Part shown: positions 25,874-34,826 of the stretch, piece after piece
Layout: every line of letters begins with the position of its first letter
Position numbering within the stretch: the first letter of the stretch is position 1
NCBI GenBank assembly: GCA_025963715.1
Contig: JAOQAG010000014.1
Span: forward strand, 1 to 64,000
Source of the DNA: Bacteroidota bacterium
Lineage (GTDB): Bacteria > Bacteroidota > Bacteroidia > 2-12-FULL-35-15
Direction of reading: 5' to 3'
DNA: 64,000 bases
Notes under the pieces: generated by a model
What the model saw: the letters and a program-made list of their open reading frames with translations, nothing else
Told to the model about the DNA's origin: nothing
Databases searched by the model: none
Translations under genes and position numbers: made by a program

Positions 25874-26941
25874 ATGCAAAAAGTCAGCTTTAACAACAAG
25901 AACAGTGTTTTTTTTAATGCGCTTAAAGAAAAAGTAGACACTTATTTCAAATCAAATAATATCAAAGAAACCGGGAATTATAAACTGTATTTAAAAACCA
26001 TTTTCCTTTCCCTTTCCGCCATCACTTTATACACCATTTTAGTGTTTTTTACCCCGTCCTTATGGATCTCCATTCTTTTATGCTGCCTGATGGGCGTTAA
26101 TCTTGCCGGGATTGGATTTAATGTAATGCATGATGGCGCTCACGGAAGCTTTTCCACTAAAACCTGGGTGAACGAATTAATGGGTTATTCGCTGAATGCG
26201 ATGGGCGGAAGCGTTTATTTATGGAAATACAAGCACAATGTTAATCATCACTCATTTACCAACATTGAAGGAATGGATGATGATATCGACATTAAACCCT
26301 GGATCCGTGTACATACCGACCAGAAAAAATACTGGTATCACCGTTTTCAGCATGTGTATTGGGCGATCCTTTACGGCGTTACTTATTTGCTGTGGATCTT
26401 CGTTCAGGATTTTAAAAAATATTTTACCGGTAAGATCGGCGATCTTCCTTTCCGCAAAATGGATGTGAAAGAGCATGTGATCTTCTGGGTAGGAAAATTG
26501 TTATACATCGCAGCATTCATTGTTTTACCGCTCTTTACAGTAGGAATTTTGGAAACCATTATCGGTTACCTTATCATTGCGTTTGTAACCGGTTTTATCA
26601 TTGCTATTGTTTTCCAGTTAGCGCACATTGTAGAAGATGCTTCGTTTGAAACGCCAACATCCACCAATCACAAAGTGGAATCGGAATGGGCGGTACACCA
26701 GATCCAAACCACAGCCAACTTTGCTACAAAAAGCAAAATTGTTTCCTGGTTCACAGGCGGTTTGAATTTCCAGGTAGAACACCATTTATTTCCACGCATC
26801 AGCCACATTCACTACCCGAAGATCAGCGAATTGGTACGTGAAACCTGCGCACAGTTTGGAATCCCTTACCTGGAATTTCCAACGGTATTAAGCGCGGTAC
26901 GTTCGCACGTAGTGCATTTGAAATATGTAGGAAGAGCTTAA
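25874..26941 (+). CDS. Membrane fatty acid desaturase (acyl-CoA/acyl-lipid type)
   Basis: 355 residues, integral membrane di-iron enzyme that introduces a double bond into fatty acyl chains. All three histidine boxes are present: HDGAH (86-90), HNVNHH (121-126) and QVEHH (about 302). The Q in box three is typical of front-end (delta-5/6-like, linoleoyl-CoA-type) desaturases. Membrane helices lie at about 42-80, 168-185 and 210-250. There is no cytochrome b5 domain. It probably adjusts membrane fluidity. It is monocistronic, and a hairpin pair follows. Confidence 0.93.
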   Translation: MQKVSFNNKNSVFFNALKEKVDTYFKSNNIKETGNYKLYLKTIFLSLSAITLYTILVFFTPSLWISILLCCLMGVNLAGIGFNVMHDGAHGSFSTKTWVNELMGYSLNAMGGSVYLWKYKHNVNHHSFTNIEGMDDDIDIKPWIRVHTDQKKYWYHRFQHVYWAILYGVTYLLWIFVQDFKKYFTGKIGDLPFRKMDVKEHVIFWVGKLLYIAAFIVLPLFTVGILETIIGYLIIAFVTGFIIAIVFQLAHIVEDASFETPTSTNHKVESEWAVHQIQTTANFATKSKIVSWFTGGLNFQVEHHLFPRISHIHYPKISELVRETCAQFGIPYLEFPTVLSAVRSHVVHLKYVGRA

Positions 26942-26963
26942 GAGGGAAGTTAAAAGAGAAGAA

Positions 26964-27030
26964 TCCCGATAGCTATCGGGATAAAATTCAAAAGATAAAA
27001 AAGAAGGAATCCGGTTGGGTTCCTTTTTTT
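26964..27030 (+). terminator. Palindrome and terminator after the desaturase gene
   Basis: A perfect 18-bp palindrome TCCCGATAGCTATCGGGA (26964-26981) is followed by the stem AAGGAATCC / GGGTTCCTT and T7 (27004-27030). Confidence 0.75.
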
Positions 27031-27246
27031 ATTGTGGTAGTTCGCCACGAAGGCGCAAAGGCGCGAAGAAAAGCTTTAGTGTCAGGATGCTAAATAAAAT
27101 TTGGTCACACACATTTAAAATTTGTTAAAAAAAAGAGATTACAATCTTTAAAATGAAAACACAATCATAATTAAAAACGGTCATCCCGTGCTTAGCCTGT
27201 CAGAATCTTCGGGAACACGGGATCTCATAAATGATAGTGGATAATT
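27031..27246. other. Intergenic with degraded repeats
   Basis: It contains a CCACGAAGGCGCAAAGGCGCGAAG fragment (from about 27043; compare 40828) and a degenerate family A half (GTCATCCCGTGC...CACGGGATCTCATAAATG, 27181-27235). No gene is seen. Confidence 0.6.
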
Positions 27247-28845
27247 TTATTCTTCACCATCATCATCCGTTGATTTTGTTTTCACCGCCGGAGTAATCGG
27301 CAGGTCAAAATCTTTTGACAGGAGTATTATACTTGCCCGCCTGCTTTTGATATTTATGGCAGCCTGATCTTGTTTAATGATCTTCCCATAATAATCTCTG
27401 AATTCATACGGATATTTATCTGAATACGATTTGTAAAACAACCGTTTTGGATCAATGCCTTTACTTACAAGCAAATCAAAAATCTTTTTTGCCCGGGCTT
27501 CGGATAATTCTTTTTTGTTGCTTTCATCTGCGGAAGCATGGCCCGAAATCTCCAATGTCCAATGCTCGTTTGCCATTAACAGGCCTACAAAACAATCAAC
27601 GGAAGTTGTATCAGAGGTTTCATCATTGCCCCAGGTAACAGTACTAATTTCCGAACTATTTTTCTTAAAGTGAAAATCAGGAAAAATATAATCAATGATC
27701 ATTGGCGCCAGGCAAACGTTGTATGTCCTGTTTTTAAGCGTATCCGAATATGTGAATTTTTTGTGATCGCTGCTGTTTAGATATCCGGGGTTTTCATAAT
27801 AAGCAGAAGGGCAGTTCCCATATTTAATTCCTTTGCTGCGCCCTGTGGAATCGACTGGCACTGCTTTTATAATATAAGTGATCCCGGTTTTAAAATAACT
27901 TTTTAAGGAATAATTTCCCAGCGAATCAGATGTTGTTTCTGCAGAACTGCCATCGCTTCCAATCATTTTTATTTTCACATCTTTAACAGGATTTTTCATT
28001 TTGCAGTCATATACATTTCCTGTTATTTCATCATTGTATTTTGGAACGTAATCTTTACTGATCACACTCAAAAAAATCCTCCGGTTCTCCTCGCTATTTT
28101 TAGCAGCGGTTTTTATAACCTGGCCTTTGTCATCTTTGTATTCGTAGGGTGCTTTGTCGGAAAAAGAAACACATTGTATCCGTTTCGGATCAATCCCCCT
28201 GGCGATCAGCATGTCCGCTATTCTTTTAGCCCTGGCCATTGCCAGCTGGTCTTTGTCTTTTTCATCCGATGCGGCATGTCCCGCAATTTCTATGACCCAG
28301 TTTTTTTTCGCCATCATCAGGGCAGTAAAACAATCCAGCGCCGTGTCATTACCATTTGTATACATCCATTCCTGAACAAGAAAAAAATCGGTGCTGTTTT
28401 TCTTGAATTTAAAATCCGGGAAGGGAAACATACATGAATATGTTGGTACAAGGCAAAAATCACTATGTTGTGTTTTTACACTCTCTGAAAATGAAAAAAT
28501 ATGTTTATCGCTGCTGTTTAAATATCCATAATCCTCATACCATGCCCAACTGCTATTTCCATAAGTAATACCTTTGTGCGGGCCTGTCATTGTATTTATA
28601 TTGATCATTGCAACATAACTAGTCTTGAGCTTAAAACAATTTACAAATGAATAATTTCCTGTTGAATCGGTCATCACTGAAACTTGAGTGCCATCACTGC
28701 CAACTACTTTGACAGTTACGCCAGAAACTCCTTCATGCGTTTTGCAATCATCCACTTTTCCTGAAAATGTAAAATTGTTTTCCTGCCCGTAAACCATTAC
28801 CGGCAGGCAAAACAAAACCATTAAAAGGAAAAATAGCTTTTTCAT
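27247..28845 (-). CDS. Secreted protein with two tandem (regulatory-like + OmpA-like) units
   Basis: 532 residues from the ATG at 28845; the longer ORF start (28899) would place 18 extra residues before a clean signal peptide (MKKLFFLLMVLFCLPVMVYG). Two homologous halves follow. Each has a carboxypeptidase-regulatory-like beta-sandwich (VSGVTVKVVGSDG / VKDVKIKMIGSDG), the shared phrase YGN(S/C)..(W/A)YE(D/N).GYLNSSD, and an OmpA-like domain (WVIEIAGHAASDE..RAKRIADMLIARGIDPKRI and WTLEISGHASADE..RAKKIFDLLVSKGIDPKRL). The peptidoglycan-contacting Arg (RAK) is kept, but the canonical TD..G motif is altered. It is likely periplasmic, attached to peptidoglycan. The two units arose by internal duplication. 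Confidence 0.85.
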   Translation of the reverse strand: MKKLFFLLMVLFCLPVMVYGQENNFTFSGKVDDCKTHEGVSGVTVKVVGSDGTQVSVMTDSTGNYSFVNCFKLKTSYVAMININTMTGPHKGITYGNSSWAWYEDYGYLNSSDKHIFSFSESVKTQHSDFCLVPTYSCMFPFPDFKFKKNSTDFFLVQEWMYTNGNDTALDCFTALMMAKKNWVIEIAGHAASDEKDKDQLAMARAKRIADMLIARGIDPKRIQCVSFSDKAPYEYKDDKGQVIKTAAKNSEENRRIFLSVISKDYVPKYNDEITGNVYDCKMKNPVKDVKIKMIGSDGSSAETTSDSLGNYSLKSYFKTGITYIIKAVPVDSTGRSKGIKYGNCPSAYYENPGYLNSSDHKKFTYSDTLKNRTYNVCLAPMIIDYIFPDFHFKKNSSEISTVTWGNDETSDTTSVDCFVGLLMANEHWTLEISGHASADESNKKELSEARAKKIFDLLVSKGIDPKRLFYKSYSDKYPYEFRDYYGKIIKQDQAAINIKSRRASIILLSKDFDLPITPAVKTKSTDDDGEE

Positions 28846-28912
28846 TCTACTGATAACTGCATTTATCTCATTTAGATACAAAACATCAAAATAAATCATT
28901 TGTTTTTTAGTA

Positions 28913-29032
28913 CGTCATTGCGACCGCGTGTCGCCATAGCTTTAGCGGTGGCACAGGGCTTTGCGCCCGAAGCAATCTCATTCCGGTTTTACATGCTGGT
29001 GTGAGATTGCTTCGCTCGCGCTCGCAATGACG
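28913..29032. repeat. Family B palindromic repeat (copy 4, reversed) with 33-nt insertion
   Basis: Outer arms CGTCATTGCGA / CGCAATGACG with GAAGCAATCTCA / TGAGATTGCTTC inside. The 33-nt insertion (28923-28955) is the exact reverse complement of 4811-4843, so this copy is the inverted version of copy 2. The far arm is worn (CGCTCGCGCTCGC). Confidence 0.9.
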
Positions 29033-29128
29033 TACTAATTTAATTTTGTTCAATACAACATCAAACAAAAAAGCCACACATTCCAGAAAAATCTGTGAAT
29101 CTGTGGCTCCGTTTTAATCTCAAAAATC

Positions 29129-29944
29129 TTATTGTTGAATTCCCAATTTTGTCATTACATCCATGCTCACGCCGGTAGTGGAATATCCGCCATCATGGAA
29201 TAAATTCTGCATCGTAACCATGCGGGTTAAATCGGAGAATAATGTAATGCAATAGTTAGCGCAATCTTCAGCTGTTGCATTTCCCAACGGAGCGATCGCG
29301 TTTGCATAATCATAAAAATCGCCAAAGCCTTTGATCCCGGTTCCTGCAGTTGTTTTTGTCGGCGATTGAGAAACGGTATTGATCCGTACTTTTTTCTCCA
29401 AACCATAGTGATATCCAAAGCTGCGTGCGATCGATTCCAGCATAGCTTTAATGTCTGCCATATCCGTGTAAAACGGGTAGGTGCGCTGTGCTGCCATATA
29501 CGTAAGAGCTACAACGCTTCCCCATTCGCTGATCGCATCCAGTTTTTTTGCAACCGCCAGCATTTTGTGAAAGGACATGGCCGATACATCGATCCCTTTC
29601 ATGAAATAATCATAATTGGATTCGGTATAAGGAATATTTTTACGGATGTTCACGCTCATGCCGATAGAGTGCAGCACAAAATCAATTTTGCCGCCCAGTA
29701 CTTCCTGCGATTGTGTAAATAAAGTGGTCAGTTCTTCCACGCTGGTAGCATCCGCCGGAATGATCTGTGAATTTGTTTTTTCTGCTAATTTTTTAATTTC
29801 GCCCATGCGCATGGCGATGGGTGCGTTTGTTAAAACAAAAGTAGCGCCTTCTTTATGCGCTTTTTCGGCTACTTTCCAGGCAATTGAATTTTCATCCAGC
29901 GCCCCGGTAATAATTCCGCGTTTTCCTTTTAATAAGTTATACAT
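29129..29944 (-). CDS. fabI: Enoyl-[acyl-carrier-protein] reductase (FabI type)
   Basis: 271 residues. It performs the last step of each fatty acid elongation cycle (NADH-dependent reduction of enoyl-ACP). It has an SDR fold with a Gly-rich N-terminus (GIITGALDENSIAW), the FabI-specific catalytic set Tyr149, Tyr159 and Lys166 (Y-x6-K), the substrate loop TVSQSPTKTTAG and the C-terminal DGGYSTTGVSMD. Length and motifs match Bacteroidota FabI. It is transcribed after recN on the same strand (102-bp gap containing a hairpin), so it may have its own promoter. Confidence 0.95.
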   Translation of the reverse strand: MYNLLKGKRGIITGALDENSIAWKVAEKAHKEGATFVLTNAPIAMRMGEIKKLAEKTNSQIIPADATSVEELTTLFTQSQEVLGGKIDFVLHSIGMSVNIRKNIPYTESNYDYFMKGIDVSAMSFHKMLAVAKKLDAISEWGSVVALTYMAAQRTYPFYTDMADIKAMLESIARSFGYHYGLEKKVRINTVSQSPTKTTAGTGIKGFGDFYDYANAIAPLGNATAEDCANYCITLFSDLTRMVTMQNLFHDGGYSTTGVSMDVMTKLGIQQ

Positions 29945-29987
29945 ATCGTTTGAAATTAGAGATTTATGTTCGATTTTTTAATTTAAT

Positions 29988-30013
29988 AGTTCCGGTAATT
30001 CTGCGCCGGAACT
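29988..30013 (-). terminator. Hairpin after recN
   Basis: AGTTCCGG / CCGGAACT stem with a 10-nt loop, followed on the minus strand by an A/T-rich stretch. Probably a weak terminator between recN and fabI. Confidence 0.4.
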
Positions 30014-30046
30014 CCTGTTCATGCAGCTACAAATATAACAATAAGT

Positions 30047-31702
30047 TTAATTCTTTAGTAACTCTTTTGCATTGCTGATTGCCGCTGCTGTTGGTGTTCC
30101 CGTGCTCAGCATTTTCGCAATTTCCTGCACGCGCTCATCCGCGCTCAGCTTTTTAATATTGCTATAGGTTTTATTGTTTTTATCTTCTTTGTAAACAAAT
30201 AAATGGGATCCGCCTTTGCTGGCGATCTGCGGTAAATGCGTGATCGTGATCACCTGCATTTTGTGCGCCATCTGGTTCATGATAATTCCTACTTTGTCCG
30301 CCACGTCACCGGAAACGCCGGTGTCGATCTCATCAAAAATAATAGTAGGCAAGGCCGTCAGTTGCGCGATCAGCGATTTAATGCTCAGCATCAAACGCGA
30401 AAGCTCACCGCCCGAAGCCACTTTGTTCAGCTCTTTAAAATCACTGCCTTTGTTAGCCGAGAACAGGAAATTTATTTTATCAATTCCGCTCCATGTAAAT
30501 GTTTCCAATGCGTTTTGGCTTACCTGCAGCTGTGCATTGGGCATGGATAAAGAGGCGAGGAGGGAAGCAATTTCTTTTTCAATTTTTGGGATCACTTTTT
30601 TACGGTTTTCCGAAATGGTTTTTGCCTGGGCCAAAAGTGTTTTGTTCAATTTTTCGATCCCCGCTTTTGCTTTTTCAATGGCCGTTTCCAGCGAACTGAA
30701 ATCAAGCAGCTTATTGCTGAGATCGTTTTTGATCGCTACTAATTCTTCAATTGTTTTTACCTGGTGTTTTTGTTGCAGGCGGTAAATCGCATCCAGCTTG
30801 TCATTCAGCAGCTCTATCTGTTTTGGATCATATACAATGTCCTGCTCCAGCGTTTCCAATTCGTTGGTAATGTCTTTGATCTCAATGTAAGTGCTGTTGA
30901 TACGTCCGCTCAGTTCGGCAATTTCCGGTTTGAATTTCGCCATCGCGTTCAGCATTGTGCGGATCTCGTTCAGGGAGGAGAGTAAATTTTGTTCGCCTCC
31001 GTTTAATCCGAATGCAGCTTTCGATAAATTGGATTTAATATCTTCCGCATTGTTCAGCGTTTCCAGTTCCTGCTCCATTCCGGTTTGTTCACCGGTTTTC
31101 AATTGCGCATCTTCCAGCTCGTTGAACTGGAACTGAAAATAATCCAGTTCTTTTTTTGCTTGTGATTCACGCTCAATCAAATTGTTCAATTCTTTTTCCA
31201 ATGCTTTGTAAGCCGTGTAATCCGACTGGTATTCTTCCAGCGCTTTTTCATTTTTCGCGAAAGCATCCACCACCGAAAGTTGAAAATCGGTTCCGTTCAA
31301 CGATAAGGTCTGGTGCTGCGAATGAATATCGATCAGCCGTTCTCCCAGCTCTTTTAATTGATTGAGTGTAACCGGTGTATCATTGATAAAAGCGCGTGAT
31401 TTCCCTTCCGGGTTGATTTCCCTGCGGATCGTGGTAATGGCTTCATAATCCAGTTCGTTTTCTTTAAAGAAGGATTTCAGCGCATATTCTTTGATGTTGA
31501 ATGCCGCTTCGATAATGCATTTTTTTGTTTTGTCCTGCAATGCCTGCGTATCCGCACGCGAACCGGCAATCAGCCCCAGTGCACCCAGTAAAATGGATTT
31601 TCCGGCGCCGGTTTCCCCGGTAATAATGGTCAGTCCCTCCGAAAGATCAACTTCCAGCTTATCGATCAGCGCGTAATTTTGTACAGATAAATGTTTGAGC
31701 AT
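30047..31702 (-). CDS. recN: DNA repair protein RecN
   Basis: 551 residues from the ATG at 31702 (MLKHLSVQNYALIDK); the upstream MCLCI start is unlikely. It is an SMC-like ATPase that acts early at double-strand breaks. The Walker A motif GETGAGKS (about 31-38), long coiled-coil halves with a short central turn, the ABC signature ASGGELSRLML and Walker B TIIFDEIDTGVSG are all present. It is the last gene of the cluster bamD-rpoZ-coaBC-porD-recN (minus strand), an order known in Bacteroidota; the 513-bp gap to porD suggests its own promoter here. Confidence 0.95.
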   Translation of the reverse strand: MLKHLSVQNYALIDKLEVDLSEGLTIITGETGAGKSILLGALGLIAGSRADTQALQDKTKKCIIEAAFNIKEYALKSFFKENELDYEAITTIRREINPEGKSRAFINDTPVTLNQLKELGERLIDIHSQHQTLSLNGTDFQLSVVDAFAKNEKALEEYQSDYTAYKALEKELNNLIERESQAKKELDYFQFQFNELEDAQLKTGEQTGMEQELETLNNAEDIKSNLSKAAFGLNGGEQNLLSSLNEIRTMLNAMAKFKPEIAELSGRINSTYIEIKDITNELETLEQDIVYDPKQIELLNDKLDAIYRLQQKHQVKTIEELVAIKNDLSNKLLDFSSLETAIEKAKAGIEKLNKTLLAQAKTISENRKKVIPKIEKEIASLLASLSMPNAQLQVSQNALETFTWSGIDKINFLFSANKGSDFKELNKVASGGELSRLMLSIKSLIAQLTALPTIIFDEIDTGVSGDVADKVGIIMNQMAHKMQVITITHLPQIASKGGSHLFVYKEDKNNKTYSNIKKLSADERVQEIAKMLSTGTPTAAAISNAKELLKN

Positions 31703-32215
31703 AATACATAAGCACAATACCGTTTTAACGAAGGCATGTACTGATCGCTAAATTAAAATTTTTAGTTGCTGATTAGAACAGAAGAGTGGAAAAGAAATCA
31801 ACAAAAGAGATGTTAGATATGAGATGTTAGATATTAGACTGTGTGTTGGAAAATTGATTACTGATGTGCAGATTATTGATATGCAGATGGACGTACTGAG
31901 TGAAAAGAGTTGGTGTGTGGAAAACGGGTTTAGCTCAACCACAATTAAAAATTACAATCACTCGGGCGGACGCTTTTGATCTTGTGCAGTAATAGGGGGA
32001 ATAATCGCCGGACGAATGTTGCAAAAGCAAAAAATATGTTTTTGCATGTATCAAATCAGTGCTGAGAATTGATTGGCGATTAATAACCGCGGTTCTTCTG
32101 AGCGCTAGCGGAAGAAGAAATTACATTACAAGATTATCCCGCACGTGCGGGATTGCTACTTTTTGGCCGCCAAAAAGTAGAGGAAAAAAATTTAACTACT
32201 TAACATTGCAGAATA
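31703..32215. other. Intergenic between porD and recN
   Basis: No credible gene. It holds direct repeats of GATGTTAGATATGAGATGTTAG (about 31809-31835) and two adjacent palindromes: ATCCCGCACGTGCGGGAT (about 32136-32153) and CTACTTTTTGGCCGCCAAAAAGTAG (about 32157-32181). Just downstream of the porD stop, the latter may act as its terminator. Confidence 0.55.
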
Positions 32216-33112
32216 TCAATTCGTCGTCTGCAAGATCTTCTGGTACTTATTACTATTGGTAGGATCTATCAAATTAAGTGTATTCACCACTTTGGCCTTT
32301 TCATCGGTAAAAGCACCCGAAAAAATATTGATCACTTCATCTGCTTTTGCATTAAAAAACACCTGCATGTTAAACGACAATGGTTTTGCATCGTGCACTT
32401 TCCTTAATGTTTCAATGCTTTCCGCAATCACAGCACGCCCTGCATCTTTATTCTCTACCATGGCATCCAGCCCTTTGCGGTGATAATTATACATGCATTC
32501 GCGCAATGGTACAAACGATGCATCCATCATGTTGTTGATCAGCCAGTAACGGTTTTTATTGCTTTCAAAAGCTCTCCAGCCTTTATCTGCTGCGTCCTGC
32601 GCGGTATTTACAATTGCCAGTGCTTTTTGAAGATAAGGCGTTCCGCCGTTCAATGCATACGTATCGTAATCCAGCCCTAAAATAATGTTTGCATAATACG
32701 CCAGTACAGACGTAAGATTGGAAGTATAAGAATTGTCGTTGTAATCCAGCGGCTGATTTTCCAGGTATTTGAAGGTGAAATCAGGATCGTTGTAATTCAG
32801 TAAAACAGATGTGTAGGAAGCTTTAAAAACCGGGCGGCGCGATTGGATCTGGATCGTGCCCGTAAATGCATCTGCATCACGCGAAGTAAGGTTGATCAGG
32901 ATACTGCAGTCAATACGCTCTTCCAGGCGGAAGGCATCATTGGTCCATTTACGGTTGTTCATAAATTCGTTGATCGCCGTTTGCAATACCTCGTAAATAT
33001 GTTTGTCGCTACCTGAGATCTGCTGAGAAAGCACCTGCACCTGGCAGTTCAATTCCTGCGCGTTGATCCTTACAACTGAAAAAAATAAAGCTATGAATAT
33101 AAATTTCCGCAC
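32216..33112 (-). CDS. porD: DUF4835 / PorD-like type IX secretion protein
   Basis: 298 residues with signal peptide (1-18, RINA before QELNCQ). It starts its mature part with ELNCQVQVLSQQISG and includes RLEERIDCSILINLTSR and YYANIILGLDYDTY, the DUF4835 core that Bacteroidota annotations link to PorD of the T9SS. Location between coaBC and recN is the family's usual place. It probably helps assemble the T9SS that exports the proteins encoded at 6856, 17688 and 42160. The assignment of PorD function rests on family knowledge. Confidence 0.83.
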   Translation of the reverse strand: MRKFIFIALFFSVVRINAQELNCQVQVLSQQISGSDKHIYEVLQTAINEFMNNRKWTNDAFRLEERIDCSILINLTSRDADAFTGTIQIQSRRPVFKASYTSVLLNYNDPDFTFKYLENQPLDYNDNSYTSNLTSVLAYYANIILGLDYDTYALNGGTPYLQKALAIVNTAQDAADKGWRAFESNKNRYWLINNMMDASFVPLRECMYNYHRKGLDAMVENKDAGRAVIAESIETLRKVHDAKPLSFNMQVFFNAKADEVINIFSGAFTDEKAKVVNTLNLIDPTNSNKYQKILQTTN

Positions 33113-33117
33113 GGTGT

Positions 33118-34326
33118 TTAGTTTTTAATTTTCAATGTATGTTTCACTATTTCCTTCACAATATCTTTCGCCACTTCCTGTTTACTTTTTAACTCAAATT
33201 TAATGGTTTTATTGTTCCTGTCAATGATGGTGATCTTGTTCGTATCGCCTTGAAATCCGGCACCCTTATCGTTTAACGAATTAAGAACGATCAGGTCCAG
33301 GTTTTTCTTTTTGATCTTTGCTTTTGCATTCTCCAGCTCATTGTTGGTTTCCAGTGCAAAGCCTACCAAAAATTGTTTCTTTTTTATTTTTCCTAATTCC
33401 GCCAGTGTATCTTTTGTCGGGATCAGGTCGATGTGCAGCGGCTGATTTGTTTTTTTTATTTTTTGTTTGGCTGCTGCCGATGGTTTGAAATCAGCCACCG
33501 CTGCCGAAAGAATGGCAATATCAGCTGTTTTAAAAGCTTTTATGGAAGCATCGTACAATTCTTCTGCCGATGTGATGTTGATCCGTGTAATGTTTTTATT
33601 GTTCGTATTTAAATTCGTTGGTCCGCATACAAGCGTAACGCTGGCACCTTGTTCCGCCAGTTCTTCCGCAATGGCAAATCCCATTTTGCCGCTGGAATGA
33701 TTCCCGATAAACCGAACCGGATCGATCGCTTCATACGTTGGCCCGGCGGTTACCAGTATTTTTTTTCCTTTTAAAAGTAAATTTTCAGAGAACACATTTT
33801 CTAAAAAATCACAGATCTCTTCCGGTTCTGCCATGCGGCCTTCGCCGTATAAGCCGCTTGCAAGCTCTCCGTTTCCAGGCTGGATTACCATGTTCCCGTA
33901 TGATTGCAGACGTTTTAAATTGTCGATAGTTGCCTTGTGTTTGTACATATCCACATCCATAGCGGGTGCAACATATACATTGCAGCGCGCCGACAAATAA
34001 ACAGCCAGCAGCAGATTGTCGCAAAGCCCGTTTGCCATTTTTGCCAGCGTATTGGCACTTGCAGGAGCAATCAGCATGGCATCGGCCCATAAGCCCAGTT
34101 CCACATGATTGTTCCATTCACCTTCTTTGTTTTTGGTGAAATCGATCATTACCGGATTTTTGGAAAGAGTGGAGAGGGTAAGCGGAGTAATAAATCCGGT
34201 AGCAGCGGTTGTCATCACCACTTTTACATTGGCACCGGCTTTTACCAGTAAACGGATCAGAACAGCCGATTTATAAGCAGCAATGCTGCCCGAAACGCCT
34301 ACAATTATATTTTTGTTCTTCAACAT
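33118..34326 (-). CDS. coaBC: Bifunctional phosphopantothenoylcysteine decarboxylase / phosphopantothenate-cysteine ligase
   Basis: 402 residues from the ATG at 34326 (MLKNKNIIVGVSGSIAAYK). It makes 4'-phosphopantetheine precursors for coenzyme A. The N-terminal CoaC flavoprotein domain shows NHVELG (active-site His), PASANTLAKMANG and PAMDVDMY. The CoaB domain starts at about 190 (KKILVTAGPTYEAIDPVRFIGNHSSGKMG) and has an NDKGAGF-type loop near the C-terminus. It is followed 5 bp later by porD. A structured spacer with T-run precedes it. Confidence 0.95.
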   Translation of the reverse strand: MLKNKNIIVGVSGSIAAYKSAVLIRLLVKAGANVKVVMTTAATGFITPLTLSTLSKNPVMIDFTKNKEGEWNNHVELGLWADAMLIAPASANTLAKMANGLCDNLLLAVYLSARCNVYVAPAMDVDMYKHKATIDNLKRLQSYGNMVIQPGNGELASGLYGEGRMAEPEEICDFLENVFSENLLLKGKKILVTAGPTYEAIDPVRFIGNHSSGKMGFAIAEELAEQGASVTLVCGPTNLNTNNKNITRINITSAEELYDASIKAFKTADIAILSAAVADFKPSAAAKQKIKKTNQPLHIDLIPTKDTLAELGKIKKKQFLVGFALETNNELENAKAKIKKKNLDLIVLNSLNDKGAGFQGDTNKITIIDRNNKTIKFELKSKQEVAKDIVKEIVKHTLKIKN

Positions 34327-34342
34327 CGTTTGTATGTAAAAA

Positions 34343-34400
34343 AAATTGGCAGTTAACAATTTGTTTTTGCGAAACGCAAAGCTAATTGAACTGCCAATTT
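34343..34400 (-). terminator. Nested hairpin between rpoZ and coaBC
   Basis: A 12-bp outer stem (AAATTGGCAGTT / AACTGCCAATTT) contains an AATTG/CAATT pair and an inner TTTGCG/CGCAAA hairpin. On the minus strand it ends in T8 just 17 nt before the coaBC start. It could be a partial terminator or attenuator within the bamD-rpoZ-coaBC run. Confidence 0.6.
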
Positions 34401-34416
34401 ATGAAAAAGTATTGGA

Positions 34417-34752
34417 TTATTTTTGTGTATCCGTTGCTGCTTGTGGATTACGATAGTAAATTTTGTTTTCCAAAAATTCGTTGATCGCGATCAAAGAAGG
34501 TTTTGGTAAACGCTCGTAATATTTAGAGATCTCAATTTGCTCACGGTTTTCAAAAATCTCTTCCAGATTGTCTGTATGAGAAGCAAATTCCGCTAACTTA
34601 TTGGTCAACTCTTCTTTCATTTCAGCACTGATCTGGTTGGCACGTTTAGAAACGATTGCAATACTTTCGTACAGATTTCCGGTTTTACTGTCTAAATCGC
34701 GTAAATCACGTGTAGTCGTTGTTAAGTCGGCATTTGTTTTTTTGTAGTCCAT
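34417..34752 (-). CDS. rpoZ: RNA polymerase omega subunit (RpoZ/Rpb6-like)
   Basis: 111 residues. The core GNLYESIAIVSKRANQISAEMKEELTNKL carries the conserved N/Y-x-A..(R)A.QI pattern of omega/Rpb6. The C-terminal KPSLIAINEFLENKIYYRNP is the extension typical of Bacteroidota, where the gene is often annotated only as a DUF. It follows bamD (74-bp gap) and precedes coaBC. Confidence 0.85.
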   Translation of the reverse strand: MDYKKTNADLTTTTRDLRDLDSKTGNLYESIAIVSKRANQISAEMKEELTNKLAEFASHTDNLEEIFENREQIEISKYYERLPKPSLIAINEFLENKIYYRNPQAATDTQK

Positions 34753-34826
34753 TATTGTCTGTTATTTATGATGTTGTTACTGTTTTTTTAATTGTTCAAC
34801 GGCACTTCGAGGCACCCAACTGTTAT

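Noticed and set aside
32059-32262. Plus-strand ORF of 67 codons
   Set aside because: It overlaps adjacent palindromes (ATCCCGCACGTGCGGGAT) and the end of the porD gene; no recognisable protein feature.
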